From NCBI GenBank assembly GCA_016715895.1, contig JADJXH010000004.1, positions 992,001-1,056,000 of the forward strand: DNA of 64,000 nucleotides, written 5' to 3'. The notes under the pieces are model-generated. The model was not told the origin of the DNA. It did no database searches and saw nothing but the letters and a program-made list of their open reading frames with translations. The stretch is from Flavobacteriales bacterium (GTDB taxonomy: Bacteria > Bacteroidota > Bacteroidia > Flavobacteriales_F > PHOS-HE28). The position numbers were made by a program, and so were the translations under genes. Shown here piece after piece: positions 50,060 through 58,399 of the stretch (positions within the stretch are counted from its first letter, which is position 1; each line of letters starts with the position of its first letter).

Positions 50060-51631
50060 ATGCGCCACCTGCTCACTACTGTGCTCGTGCTGCCGCTTGC
50101 TGCGACCGCGCAGATCACCACGCCCACCTGGAGCGCGGACATCGCGTGCATCGTGTTCTCGCACTGCGCACCCTGCCACCGCGAGGGTGGGGCGGGCCAC
50201 TTCCCGCTCACCAGCTACCTGGATGCGTACCCCTACCGCAACGACATCCGCGATGCCACGCAGCTGCGCCTGATGCCGCCCTGGCCGCCCGACGAGGACT
50301 ACCGCAGCCTGGCGCACGAGCGCCTGTTGACCCCGGACGAGGTGGACCTCATCGCGGCCTGGGTGAACGGGGGTGCTCCGGAAGGGGACCCGAACCTGGC
50401 CCCGCCGCCACCCGTCTTCGCCAGCGACTGGGTGATCGCGCAGCCGGACATCACCGCGCGGATGGAGGAATACGTGGTGCCGCCCTCCACCAACGACAAC
50501 TACCGCTGCTTCGTGCTGCCCATCAACAACCCCACGGACCGCTTCATCACGGGCTTCGAGGTGGTGCCGGGCAATACATCGGTGGTGCATCACGTGCTCG
50601 TGTTCACCGATGAGACCGGCCAGGCGGCCCAGCTCGATGCGGGCGATCCCGAGCCGGGCTATGCGAGCTTCGGCGGCATCGGGGTGTCCGGCGCCAAGCT
50701 GGTGGGCGAATGGGTGCCGGGGGCCGATCCCTACTTCACACCACCCGGCATGGGGCTGCCGCTGCCGGCCAACGCCGACCTGGTGATCCAGGTGCACTAT
50801 CCGGCGGGCAGCAGCTTCGCGCTGGACAGCACCCGCGTGAACCTGCAGCTGTCGCCGGGCGGCTTCGTGCGTGAGATGGCCTTGGACCCCATCCTGGAAC
50901 ATGGGGCCACGCTGATCGACGGTCCCCTGGTGATCCCGCCCAACGTGGTGAAGACGTTCCACAACCAGTACACGGTTCCCATCCCGGCCACCATCACGGC
51001 CATCGGCCCGCACGCTCACCTGCTGTGCATGCGCATGAAGGCCTACGCCGTGCTGCCGGGCAACGACACCGTGCCGCTGATCGACATTCCCGAGTGGAAT
51101 TTCCGCTGGCAGGGGCTCTACGCGTTCCGCAAGCCGATCTTCCTGCCCACGGGCACGGTGCTGCATGGCGAGGCCACTTACGACAACACCACCGCGAACC
51201 CGGACAACCCCAACGATCCACCGCAATGGGTGACGCTGGGCGAGGCCACCACCGACGAGATGATGCTCTTCTACTTCGGGTGGACCTTCGGCCTGGCCTC
51301 CGATACGCTGATCGTGGTGGACACCGCCGCGCATGCCGTGCATCACCTGGATTGCGAACCTTCCACGCCGGTGGGCCTGCCGGACCCGGCGGAGGTGGCC
51401 GATCCGCGTGTGCATCCCGTGCCCGCCGACGACCAGGTGTTCCTCTCCGGGCTGGCCGGCCCCGGCACGCTCGAGCTGCGCGATGCCGCAGGACGGCTCT
51501 GCGGACGCTGGAGCGTGCGCGGCCATGCGCACGCGCTCGATCTGCAGAACGTGAAGAGCGGGGCCTATGTCGCGCTGCTGCGCGACGAACGCGGCCAGGT
51601 GGTCCAACGCGTGCGGGTGCTGAAGCGATGA
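50060..51631 (+). CDS. T9SS-exported haem/copper-type protein (cytochrome-like N-terminus, PHM-like monooxygenase fold)
   Basis: A 523-residue exported protein (signal MRHLLTTVLVLPLAATAQ). Residues about 20-115 carry one c-type haem motif, FSHCAPCHREGGAGHFPLTS, typical of short surface cytochromes. The next 300 residues resemble copper type II ascorbate-dependent monooxygenases: TSVVHHVLVFTDETG (near 175), LVIQVHYPAGSSF (near 243) and IGPHAHLLCMRMKAY (near 317) supply histidines in the order expected for the two copper sites. A T9SS tail follows (DPRVHPVPADDQVFLSGLA, VKSGAYVALLRDERG, VLKR). The stop overlaps the tadA start. Substrate unknown; monooxygenase activity is inferred. Confidence 0.8.
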   Translation: MRHLLTTVLVLPLAATAQITTPTWSADIACIVFSHCAPCHREGGAGHFPLTSYLDAYPYRNDIRDATQLRLMPPWPPDEDYRSLAHERLLTPDEVDLIAAWVNGGAPEGDPNLAPPPPVFASDWVIAQPDITARMEEYVVPPSTNDNYRCFVLPINNPTDRFITGFEVVPGNTSVVHHVLVFTDETGQAAQLDAGDPEPGYASFGGIGVSGAKLVGEWVPGADPYFTPPGMGLPLPANADLVIQVHYPAGSSFALDSTRVNLQLSPGGFVREMALDPILEHGATLIDGPLVIPPNVVKTFHNQYTVPIPATITAIGPHAHLLCMRMKAYAVLPGNDTVPLIDIPEWNFRWQGLYAFRKPIFLPTGTVLHGEATYDNTTANPDNPNDPPQWVTLGEATTDEMMLFYFGWTFGLASDTLIVVDTAAHAVHHLDCEPSTPVGLPDPAEVADPRVHPVPADDQVFLSGLAGPGTLELRDAAGRLCGRWSVRGHAHALDLQNVKSGAYVALLRDERGQVVQRVRVLKR

Positions 51632-52077
51632 TCCAGGTGGGCGGCGACGAGCATTGGATGCGCCAGGCCCTGCGCGAGGCCGAGCGCGCCTTCAGCCTGG
51701 ACGAGGTGCCCGTGGGCGCTGTGGTGGTGTGCCAGGACCGCATCATCGCCAAGGCGCACAACCTTACCGAGCGGCTCAACGACGTCACCGCCCATGCCGA
51801 AATGCAGTGCATCACCGCGGCGGCCACGCACCTGGGCGGCAAGTACCTCGCGGACTGCACGCTGTACGTCACGCTTGAGCCCTGTGTGATGTGCGCCGGG
51901 GCTCTGCGCTGGTCGCAGCTGGGGCGGCTGGTCTTTGGTGCGTTCGATGAGAAGGCCGGCTACCGGCGCATCGGGGCGAGCCTGATGCATCCCAAGACCC
52001 AGGTGACCGGCGGCGTGCTGGAGCCCGAGTGCGCGGACCTGATGAAGGCCTTCTTCCGGAGGAAGCGGGCGTTGTGA
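51628..52077 (+). CDS. tadA: tRNA-specific adenosine deaminase
   Basis: A 149-residue zinc deaminase that makes inosine at the wobble position of tRNA-Arg. The zinc motifs are VTAHAEMQCITAAATHLGG (His-Ala-Glu) and LYVTLEPCVMCAGALRWSQL. The N-terminus DEHWMRQALREAERAFSLDE and VPVGAVVVCQDRIIAKAHN are typical. It shares ATGA with the stop of the T9SS protein upstream, so an essential tRNA-editing gene is coupled to an exported protein gene. A long gene-free region with repeats follows. Confidence 0.95.
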   Translation: MIQVGGDEHWMRQALREAERAFSLDEVPVGAVVVCQDRIIAKAHNLTERLNDVTAHAEMQCITAAATHLGGKYLADCTLYVTLEPCVMCAGALRWSQLGRLVFGAFDEKAGYRRIGASLMHPKTQVTGGVLEPECADLMKAFFRRKRAL

Positions 52078-52468
52078 GCTCAGGGAGCTGGGTGTGCCAC
52101 ACGCAGAGGCGCAGTGGGCGCAGGGCAAGTTCATTGTCGATGACGGGTTGAGAATGATCGGTCCAGATCACGATCACCTCCGCACCGTCACGGCGAGGCG
52201 CATGCGTGGTGGGTGGTGCGCAGGGCGCCGTGGCAGTCTCCCCTGAGCGGTGGGGAACGCAATTGCCCTACGGCGTGAAGCCCACATGAATTTTTCAACC
52301 AGCACCACCACCTGGCTCGTCGTCGACTATTTTCGACCTGCCATGCCTGCCGTGAAGCATACCCCCAGTGAACGCGGACCACACGGATCGCCACTGGTGG
52401 CGTGCGCTGCAAGTGGACGGCTTGTGGCCGGAAGCTGGCAGCCTGCGGCTGGAAGCTTGAAGCTGGAA

Positions 52469-52532
52469 GCCGACAAGCCGACAAGCCGACAAGCCGACAA
52501 GCCGACAAGCCGACAAGCCGACAAGCCGACAA
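52469..52532. repeat. Octamer tandem array, 8 copies of GCCGACAA
   Basis: Eight perfect copies followed by GCCGG. The corresponding array in unit B has four copies. The 32-bp difference accounts for the entire length difference between the two left arms, showing copy-number instability since the duplication. Confidence 0.95.
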
Positions 52533-52587
52533 GCCGGCCGAACGGGAATCTACCAAGGTAGACACAGGACAGCCAGCCCGAATGAAA

Positions 52588-52619
52588 GAAGCCCCCGGCG
52601 CTTGCAACACCAGGGGCCT
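52588..52619. terminator. Hairpin in left arm A (terminator-like)
   Basis: GCCCCCGG and CCAGGGGC are complementary with one mismatch and a 13-base loop. The same hairpin is present in arm B near 56953-56984. No T-run follows, so termination is uncertain. Confidence 0.4.
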
Positions 52620-52827
52620 CGGTTACTCATGTTCCACCTAACCCTCGCTAAAAGGTGAACGAAACAGAGCAGCGCGAAGATATGGAGCCTCCCCGGCAGC
52701 GCCGGGCAGCGCCCCCGCCACCCAAGCGGTCTTTTGGGCGGGCACGCAGAAGGCGCCATGGCCGCGGACAACCCGAAGAACCAGGAGGCGGGCCGGATCG
52801 ATGCTCCCGGCCGATACGAACTTGACG

Positions 52828-53856
52828 ATGATGAACTCCGCCAACACACTGTTCCCCGCGGGTAGCAAAGTGCTCGCCATGGCCGTGGCAATGGTGCTGT
52901 GCTCCATCACCTCAACCGCGCAGGCCCAGAACCTCGTGCCCAACGGATCGTTCGAGGAGTATTTGACGTGTCCAGAGTTCTTTGGTCAGTGGGCCTTAGT
53001 AGAGGGCTGGACCAGTCCGTACACCCTGAGCAGCGATTATTTCAATGCCTGTTCGGCAGGGGTGATCTCGGGCGTACCCCTTAACCAATTCGGGTATCAG
53101 CTACCCTACGATGGTGACGGGTACATGGGTTTGGCTACCTATGCTCAAGGCGATCCGGACTACCGAGAGATCATTGCTACGGAACTTCTGCAGCCACTGC
53201 AGGTAGGGGTTCCTGTCTGTGTCTCCATGAAAGTGGCTTGCGGAGGCTTCGTCGCGGCTTCGGCGAATTCCGCAGCTTGGAAGGCACGAGGACCTGGGCT
53301 ACGGTTTTTCGTGAACCTCCCCACGGATTGGGGTGCGCTGCTCTACCCGAACGATGCGGCGATCCACATGGATACGGTGCTGGCAGATACGGCCAATTGG
53401 GTCGACGTGAGCGGGTACTACGTGCCGGACTCCGCCTATCGCTTCTTGGCGATCACCAATTTTTTCGCCGACTCTCTGAGCTGGCCTGAAGTGCAGGATA
53501 TCGGCGGAGGGCTTCCAGGCGCATACGCATTCGTGGACGACGTGCGGGTGTCTGAAGACCTAGCCTACTGTGGATCGAACGTGGGCGTGGTTGAGCACGG
53601 TGCCATGGGTGCTCAGGTGACCTGGGACGCGTTCGGAAGCGTTGTAACAATACGCTCCGGCGAGCCGGTGTTGCCAGGCGCTTGGATCGACCTGCATAAT
53701 GGGCAAGGCCAGTTGGTGCGCCAGGTGCAGTGGCCCAGGGGTGCGTCGCAGGTCGTGCTCTCAATGGCGGACCTGACGACTGGGTTTTATGTGCTGATTT
53801 ACGGCGGTAGTCGAGGCGCCGCCCGATCCATACGCCTCGTTCACTCCACACCTTAA
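52828..53856 (+). CDS. T9SS cargo protein XA: constant signal peptide, unit-specific body
   Basis: A 342-residue exported protein. The start at 52828 (MMNSANTLFPAGSKVLAMAV) is preferred over 52801. The signal peptide and the first mature residues, AQAQNLVPN, are nearly identical to those of the gene at 57191, but everything after is different. The body (GSFEEYLTCPEFFGQWALVE, then GWTSPYTLSSDYFNACSAG) belongs to the broad LVPNxSFE family of T9SS cargo, with a carbohydrate-binding-module-like beta fold expected. Cysteines are conserved in placement. The tail (WIDLHNGQGQLVRQVQ, LTTGFYVLIYGGSRG, RLVHSTP) is a sorting domain distinct from that of the unit-B protein. Confidence 0.8.
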   Translation: MMNSANTLFPAGSKVLAMAVAMVLCSITSTAQAQNLVPNGSFEEYLTCPEFFGQWALVEGWTSPYTLSSDYFNACSAGVISGVPLNQFGYQLPYDGDGYMGLATYAQGDPDYREIIATELLQPLQVGVPVCVSMKVACGGFVAASANSAAWKARGPGLRFFVNLPTDWGALLYPNDAAIHMDTVLADTANWVDVSGYYVPDSAYRFLAITNFFADSLSWPEVQDIGGGLPGAYAFVDDVRVSEDLAYCGSNVGVVEHGAMGAQVTWDAFGSVVTIRSGEPVLPGAWIDLHNGQGQLVRQVQWPRGASQVVLSMADLTTGFYVLIYGGSRGAARSIRLVHSTP

Positions 53857-53868
53857 CTCGTCGATGCC

Positions 53869-54339
53869 ATGAACAACTTCCTTCCGCGAACAGTGCCGCT
53901 CGCCTTGGTGCTCGCACTAAGCACACCGTCGTTCGGCCAGGGCAACAACATGTTCCAAACGACCGGCCTCGGCGATCAGTACCTGGCTCCCTCGCCGCCG
54001 CTGTTCCCGTTCGCACCGCGCAGTGTGAACATCGGTACCTTGCCGGTAGGCTTGGCAGCCACCCTCCGCGTCCGCGGCGACCAACTGCCAGTGAACGATT
54101 TCTTCGACCCCACCTACCGATGCACCTTTCGAACGGATGTCGGCAGTGGGATCAACCAGAACTGGAGCATGGTGCGGGGCGCGGAGGAGATCGGGCGTCT
54201 GTGGCATACCAATCCACCACCGGGTACCAACCTCTCCGCGTTCAATGTTCAAGCACGGCATCCATCCGGCAACCTATGGCTTCGGAATGCGGATGGGGAC
54301 GGGGTGGTCGTTCATTTCAATGGCACGGCGGGACAATAG
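53869..54339 (+). CDS. Truncated head of a fibre-like exported protein
   Basis: A 156-residue frame with a clear signal peptide (MNNFLPRTVPLALVLALSTP, then SFGQGNNMFQTTG). The body (FRTDVGSGINQNWSMVRGAE, then EIGRLWHTNPPPGTNLSAF) has the pattern of the N-terminal half of phage-tail-fibre-like T9SS proteins that normally run several hundred residues. Here it ends at NADGDGVVVHFNGTAGQ with a stop, without shaft, S74 or sorting domain. In the next frame immediately after begins a sorting-domain fragment. It is therefore probably a pseudogene created by recombination, or a secreted fragment not retained at the surface. Confidence 0.6.
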   Translation: MNNFLPRTVPLALVLALSTPSFGQGNNMFQTTGLGDQYLAPSPPLFPFAPRSVNIGTLPVGLAATLRVRGDQLPVNDFFDPTYRCTFRTDVGSGINQNWSMVRGAEEIGRLWHTNPPPGTNLSAFNVQARHPSGNLWLRNADGDGVVVHFNGTAGQ

Positions 54340-54446
54340 AAGGACGGCATGTCCTTCGGGTCTGCCATTGGGCACGGGGCAGCTATACCTTGCGTATGGA
54401 GACAAGTAGAGGAGTCGAGTTCCAAAAGTTCGTTTTGGGCGAATAG
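54339..54446 (+). pseudogene. Orphan T9SS sorting-domain end
   Basis: The frame reads EGRHVLRVCHWARGSYTLRM, then ETSRGVEFQKFVLGE and stop. It aligns with the last 35 residues of the unit-B cargo protein (WVLEVGSWARGTYVLRM, ending HKFVLAE) and holds the same position relative to the right arm. It is out of frame with the fibre-like head upstream. It is best read as the tail left behind when the original first cargo gene of unit A was replaced. Confidence 0.7.
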
Positions 54447-54626
54447 GGTGTATCGTTCCGGTCTTTTCAGTGAACAACAAACACGAAAGGACATGAGGGC
54501 AATGCACATGGTGCAGCTTAGGTATTTGCTTGGCACCGTGCGGGTCGGAGCAACGCGATCGGTTGAAAACTATTTCCGCCGATCTATGGACGGTTTCAGC
54601 AGCGATCCGCGTAGCTTGTGAGACAC

Positions 54627-55601
54627 ATGGAACGGACATTGATCGCAATTGTGGGGGGATGCGCATCCCTGTCCGGTATCGGCCAGAACCTCGTGCCGAA
54701 CCCCAGCTTTGAACTACCTGAGGACAGTTGTAGCTGGCAATGCTGCTTTAACATCGGCTCCCGGCCATTGCATTGGTATAGCTGGACGAACAGCCCGGAT
54801 CATTTCAGCATTTGCGCTGGTGATGCGGGAGGGAACGACAGCTTGGTGTCGGTGCCTCAGAACGGATGGAGCTATCAACAGCCTTCGACCGGAGGGTCCT
54901 ACATAGGCGCCTACGCCTACGACGGATATGCGGCGGAGTACCGGGAATATGTTGGCGCTCAGTTACTGGAACCCCTTGTGCCGGGTTGCGCCTACCAACT
55001 TCGATTCAGGACCAATCCCGCTCATGGTGGGAACTACTGGATGTATGAAGGAGGCGTATGTGACAATGTGGGCATGCTGTTGACCACCACGTCCAATGCC
55101 TGGACCGGGACCAGCGGTCCGCCTTTCGGGTTCAGGAACTTCGCCCACCTGCGCACCCTGACCCCCGTGGAGGACACCCTGGGTTGGACATTGGTCGAAG
55201 GGACCATCGTTGCGGATAGTGCCTACATGTATGTCGTATTGGGCAACTTCTTCACCGATGCGTTGACCTCCGGTTACCCACTAGGGAGCACATCGACGGA
55301 TATCGCATACTACCTGTACGACGAGGTGGAAGTTCTGCCCGTGGATGCCGATTGCCATGGTTTGGGGTTGGGTGAGATGTACACAACTGAGCCGGTCATT
55401 GAATTACTGCCTTCAAGCTTCCGAGTGACCGCGAGGGAGCGGTTGAAAGCAACACTGCACGACGGTACAGGACGGACCTGTTCCCAAATTGAAGATCTCG
55501 ACGGGGTCGTGGAGATGGAATTCCCTAGTAGTCCAGGTTTGTATGTGTTGTTGGTGGAGGCCAGGGACAGGACGTTCATACGCAAGTTCGTACTACCGTA
55601 G
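54627..55601 (+). CDS. T9SS cargo protein YA (LVPNPSFE family)
   Basis: A 324-residue exported protein from ATG 54627 (a GTG at 54618 is the alternative). Signal peptide MERTLIAIVGGCASLSGIG, mature start QNLVPNPSFELPEDSCSWQC. The body has the family pattern of aromatic and Cys residues (RPLHWYSWTNSPDHFSICAG, QNGWSYQQPSTGGSYIGAYA, YREYVGAQLLEPLVPGCAYQ), suggesting a carbohydrate-binding-type beta sandwich. The tail (LKATLHDGTGRTCSQIEDL, SSPGLYVLLVEARDRT, RKFVLP) is a sorting domain. Its twin at 58400 differs by only a handful of residues. Confidence 0.8.
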   Translation: MERTLIAIVGGCASLSGIGQNLVPNPSFELPEDSCSWQCCFNIGSRPLHWYSWTNSPDHFSICAGDAGGNDSLVSVPQNGWSYQQPSTGGSYIGAYAYDGYAAEYREYVGAQLLEPLVPGCAYQLRFRTNPAHGGNYWMYEGGVCDNVGMLLTTTSNAWTGTSGPPFGFRNFAHLRTLTPVEDTLGWTLVEGTIVADSAYMYVVLGNFFTDALTSGYPLGSTSTDIAYYLYDEVEVLPVDADCHGLGLGEMYTTEPVIELLPSSFRVTARERLKATLHDGTGRTCSQIEDLDGVVEMEFPSSPGLYVLLVEARDRTFIRKFVLP

Positions 55602-55632
55602 ACCAACTGCCTCGCGCACAAACCCAACGACC

Positions 55633-56538
55633 ATGTTCCGAAGTACACATGTTTTCCTGTGCCTGCTCATGTTCATCGCACAGAGGACCAACGGACAGGA
55701 ATGGAACCGGGTACCTGGAGGAAACATCATCAGCGCTACGGAATGGCTTGGCGCCGATGTGGGGAGCACAGTGCCCCTCCGGATCGAAACGCGGGTTGAC
55801 CAGCCGATCGAATTCTTCACCGAGACCGATGAACGAATGAGGATCTCCCCCGTTCGTACCGGTCAAACCATCAACACCTACCCGAACCTGGACCTGACCG
55901 GATTTGTGGGGGTGGGGGACTTCGGCAGCACGCCATCGGTCTTTCGGCACCCAGCGGCGCGCGTCCACGCAGAGAACGGAGCCTCCACGGAGGAGGGCTA
56001 CCGCTCCATGCTCGGGGAAGGATTCCTGGCAACGCGCGGTGAGTCCATGTTCTATGGTGGCTTGCTCAACGGACTGGAAGGTGGGATCGCCTGGGCGCGG
56101 AAGCGGGCGCCAGGTTTCCCTACCGCCCCTTTACGGTTCATCTACACCGGTACGGATGGAACCACCACTACCGCGGCCGGGATCGACGGCCTTGAGATCG
56201 CCCGGCTGCAACCCGCCCTCTCCTTGAACGAAGGCTACTTTGGCGTGGGAGATTGGACCACCATTGCCCCGCTCCTTCCCGACGAACGCCTTGACCTGGC
56301 CGACCAGACCATCCGGCTGCGCAACTTCATGGACCCGCTGCCCAACTACCTGACCACCTCCTACGAGAATGCGGCACTGACCCGCGCGGTGATGGTTGAC
56401 CCGGACGATGGCCGGCTTTATTGGAAGGACATCTCGGGTCTGGTGGGCGACTGCGAATGGCAGATGAACACCACCGCGCCGAACCATGTGTACACAGCGG
56501 TGGGTGCAGTGGGCGCAGGGCAAGTTCATTGTCGATGA
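55633..56538 (+). pseudogene. Fibre-like gene ZA, truncated by the duplication junction
   Basis: 301 residues: signal peptide MFRSTHVFLCLLMFIAQRTN, then a fibre head (VPGGNIISATEWLGADVGST). It follows the intact gene at 59406 up to APNHVYTAVGAV and then reads GAGQVHCR from the left arm of unit B before a stop. The shaft, S74 chaperone and sorting domain are lost. Residues about 55-225 are well diverged from the intact copy, while the last 65 residues before the junction are identical, a mosaic pattern. Without the sorting domain it is not expected to reach the surface. Confidence 0.8.
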
Positions 56539-57190
56539 CGGGTTGAGAATGATCGGTCCAGATCACGATCACCTCCGCACCGTCACTGCGAGGCGCATGC
56601 GTGGTGGGTGGTGCGCAGGGCGCCGTGGCAGTCTCCCCTGAGCGGTGGGGAACGCAATTGCCCTACGGCGTGAAGCCCACATGAATTTTTCAACCAGCAG
56701 CACCACCTGGCTCGTCGTCGACTATTTTCGACCTGCCATGCCTGCCGTGAAGCATACCCCCAGTGAACGCGGACCACACGGATCGCCACTGGTGGCGTGC
56801 GCTGCAAGTGGACGGCTTGTGGCCGGAAGCTGGCAGCCTGCGGCTGGAAGCTTGAAGCTGGAAGCCGACAAGCCGACAAGCCGACAAGCCGACAAGCCGG
56901 CCGAACGGGAATCTACCAAGGTAGACACAGGACAGCCAGCCCGAATGAAAGAAGCCCCCGGCGCTTGCAACACCAGGGGCCTCGGTTACTCATGTTCCAC
57001 CTAACCCTCGCTAAAAGGTAAACGAAACAGAGCAGCGCGAAGATATGGAGCCTCCCCGGCAGCGCCGGGCAGCGCCCCCGCCGCCCAGGCGGTCTTATGG
57101 GCGGGCACGCGGAAGGCGCCATGGCCGCGGACAACCCGAAGAACCAGGAGGCGGGCCGGAGCGATGCTCCCGGCCGATACGAACTTGACG
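56539..57190. other. Gene-free left arm of duplicated unit B
   Basis: About 650 bases matching 52144-52827 apart from roughly a dozen substitutions and four fewer octamers. No credible gene. It now lies directly downstream of the truncated ZA frame. Confidence 0.6.
56864..56895. repeat. Octamer tandem array, 4 copies of GCCGACAA
   Basis: Four perfect copies followed by GCCGG; the counterpart of the eight-copy array at 52469. Confidence 0.95.
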
Positions 57191-58219
57191 ATGATGAACT
57201 CCGCCAACACACTGTTCCCCGCGGGTAGCAAGGTGCCGACCATGGCCGTGGCAATGGTGCTGTGCTCCATCACCTCCACCGCGCAGGCCCAGAACCTGGT
57301 GCCCAACTCGGGGTTCGAAGTGGCGGACTCCTGCTCGGAAGCTGGCTTTGGAGTGGATGGCCCGCTCCATTGGCATAGCGCCAATGGAACCCCTGATCAT
57401 TTGCAGGGCTGCTTGCCGTATGGTAGTGCCTTCGGCTTGCCCATGAATTTCATCACCTTCCAGTACCCTTTCGAGGGCTCCTCGTGCGCAGGCATGCTCA
57501 CCTACCATCAGAATGGTTCATCCGAGTATCGCGAATGGATCATGGCTCCTTTGCTGGAACCCTTGGTGGTGGGGCAGACCTACTACTGCAGCTTCCGGGC
57601 AAATGCGGCCTTCGGCGGCAATGCCCAGTATCCGCAGATCTGGTTGGCCAACGACAAGGTGGGCATGCTCTTTAGCATGCAGGACCGCCCGTGGGTTTGG
57701 GGTGATCCCTACCCGGTGCCGCCCGACCATGCGCACGTTCTGTATCCGCAGATCCTCGCGGATACGGTGGGTTGGACCTTGGTGAGCGGCAGCTTCGTGG
57801 CCGACAGTGCCTACCAGTACGTGATGATCGGGCAGTTCTTCAGCAATGCCTTGACGGATACGCTGCAGTTTTCTCCAGAGGGCATTCCTTGGTACTGGTT
57901 GCCCCGGGCATACACTCTGGTGGATGCAGTCTGTGTCTCAGCCAGCCCGGATGGTTGCGATCTAGGACAAGGGGTGGGTGAGGCGCAGGCCGCAGGCCCG
58001 GCATTGTTCCCTAATCCTGCGCAAGACCACCTGGTCGTGGGCCAACGGGCGGGGGCTGAAGCACAGGTGTTGGATTTTGTGGGTCGGTTGCTTTGGCAGG
58101 GCCGGGTCACCAGCGATCGCTGGGTGCTGGAGGTGGGGTCTTGGGCGCGAGGTACCTACGTGCTGCGCATGGCGCATCGCAGCCGGGTGGAAACGCACAA
58201 GTTCGTATTGGCCGAATAG
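57191..58219 (+). CDS. T9SS cargo protein XB: constant signal peptide, unit-specific body
   Basis: A 342-residue exported protein. Signal and first mature residues (SITSTAQAQNLVPN) match XA; the body then differs: SGFEVADSCSEAGFGVDGPL, HWHSANGTPDHLQGCLPYGS. Later pieces (EYREWIMAPLLEPLVVGQTY; VGWTLVSGSFVADSAYQYVM, IGQFFSNALTD) resemble the Y proteins of this locus more than XA, so it belongs to the same LVPNxSFE family. The tail (PALFPNPAQDHLVVGQRAG, GSWARGTYVLRMAHRSR, HKFVLAE) is a complete type A sorting domain with a clear PNP motif. This is probably the ancestral form of the first cargo gene, since its tail also survives as a relic in unit A. Confidence 0.82.
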   Translation: MMNSANTLFPAGSKVPTMAVAMVLCSITSTAQAQNLVPNSGFEVADSCSEAGFGVDGPLHWHSANGTPDHLQGCLPYGSAFGLPMNFITFQYPFEGSSCAGMLTYHQNGSSEYREWIMAPLLEPLVVGQTYYCSFRANAAFGGNAQYPQIWLANDKVGMLFSMQDRPWVWGDPYPVPPDHAHVLYPQILADTVGWTLVSGSFVADSAYQYVMIGQFFSNALTDTLQFSPEGIPWYWLPRAYTLVDAVCVSASPDGCDLGQGVGEAQAAGPALFPNPAQDHLVVGQRAGAEAQVLDFVGRLLWQGRVTSDRWVLEVGSWARGTYVLRMAHRSRVETHKFVLAE

Positions 58220-58251
58220 CGAGCATCGTTCTTGTCCATTCGATGAATCGA
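57308..58251. other. Variable block B (cargo swap region)
   Basis: 944 bases with no visible similarity to block A except at the sorting-domain end. Encodes the body and tail of XB. Confidence 0.7.
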
Positions 58252-58399
58252 AAACACGAAAGGACATGAGGGCAATGCACATGGTGCAGCTTAGGTATTT
58301 GCTTGGCACCGTGCGGGTCGGAGCAACGCGATCGGTTGAAAACTATTTCCGCCGATCTAAGGACGGTTTCAGCAGCGATGCGCGTAGCTTGTGAGACAC

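Larger units (their letters stand above)
52078..52827. other. Gene-free left arm of duplicated unit A
   Basis: About 750 bases without a credible gene; open frames here are shadows generated by an octamer repeat. From 52111 on it is about 98 percent identical by eye to 56506-57190. It contains the octamer array (52469-52532) and a hairpin near 52588-52619. The conservation of a non-coding stretch before both first genes suggests it holds a promoter or leader, or that it is simply part of the duplicated block. Confidence 0.6.
52945..54478. other. Variable block A (cargo swap region)
   Basis: Between the shared CAAC (52941-52944) after the signal peptide and the shared AAACACGAAAGG (54479) there is no visible similarity to the 944-bp block at 57308-58251, except for a sorting-domain remnant at the right end. 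It contains the body of XA, the head of a fibre-like protein and a sorting-domain relic. Confidence 0.75.
52111..56505. repeat. Tandem segmental duplication, unit A (4395 bp)
   Basis: The unit starts at GCAGTGG (52111) and ends where the same 7-mer recurs at 56506. It holds left arm 52111-52944, variable block 52945-54478 and right arm 54479-56505. The matching unit B is 56506-60275. The 7-mer is also present at 60276 inside the intact fibre-like gene, so the junction at 56506 is explained by recombination between GCAGTGG copies at 52111 and 60276. Confidence 0.85.

Noticed and set aside
52469..52532. Octamer array considered as a CRISPR array
   Set aside because: Units are 8 bp with no spacers; a simple tandem repeat.
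52550..52891. Minus-strand 113-codon frame in the left arm, also present in unit B
   Set aside because: It crosses the signal peptide region of the cargo gene and owes its length to high GC; no start context, no domain.
54493..54621. A 42-codon frame (starting MRAMHMVQLRYLLG) before the Y gene, present in both units
   Set aside because: The few differences between the copies change the protein (M to K, P to A) and there is no sign of protein-level constraint; probably leader sequence.
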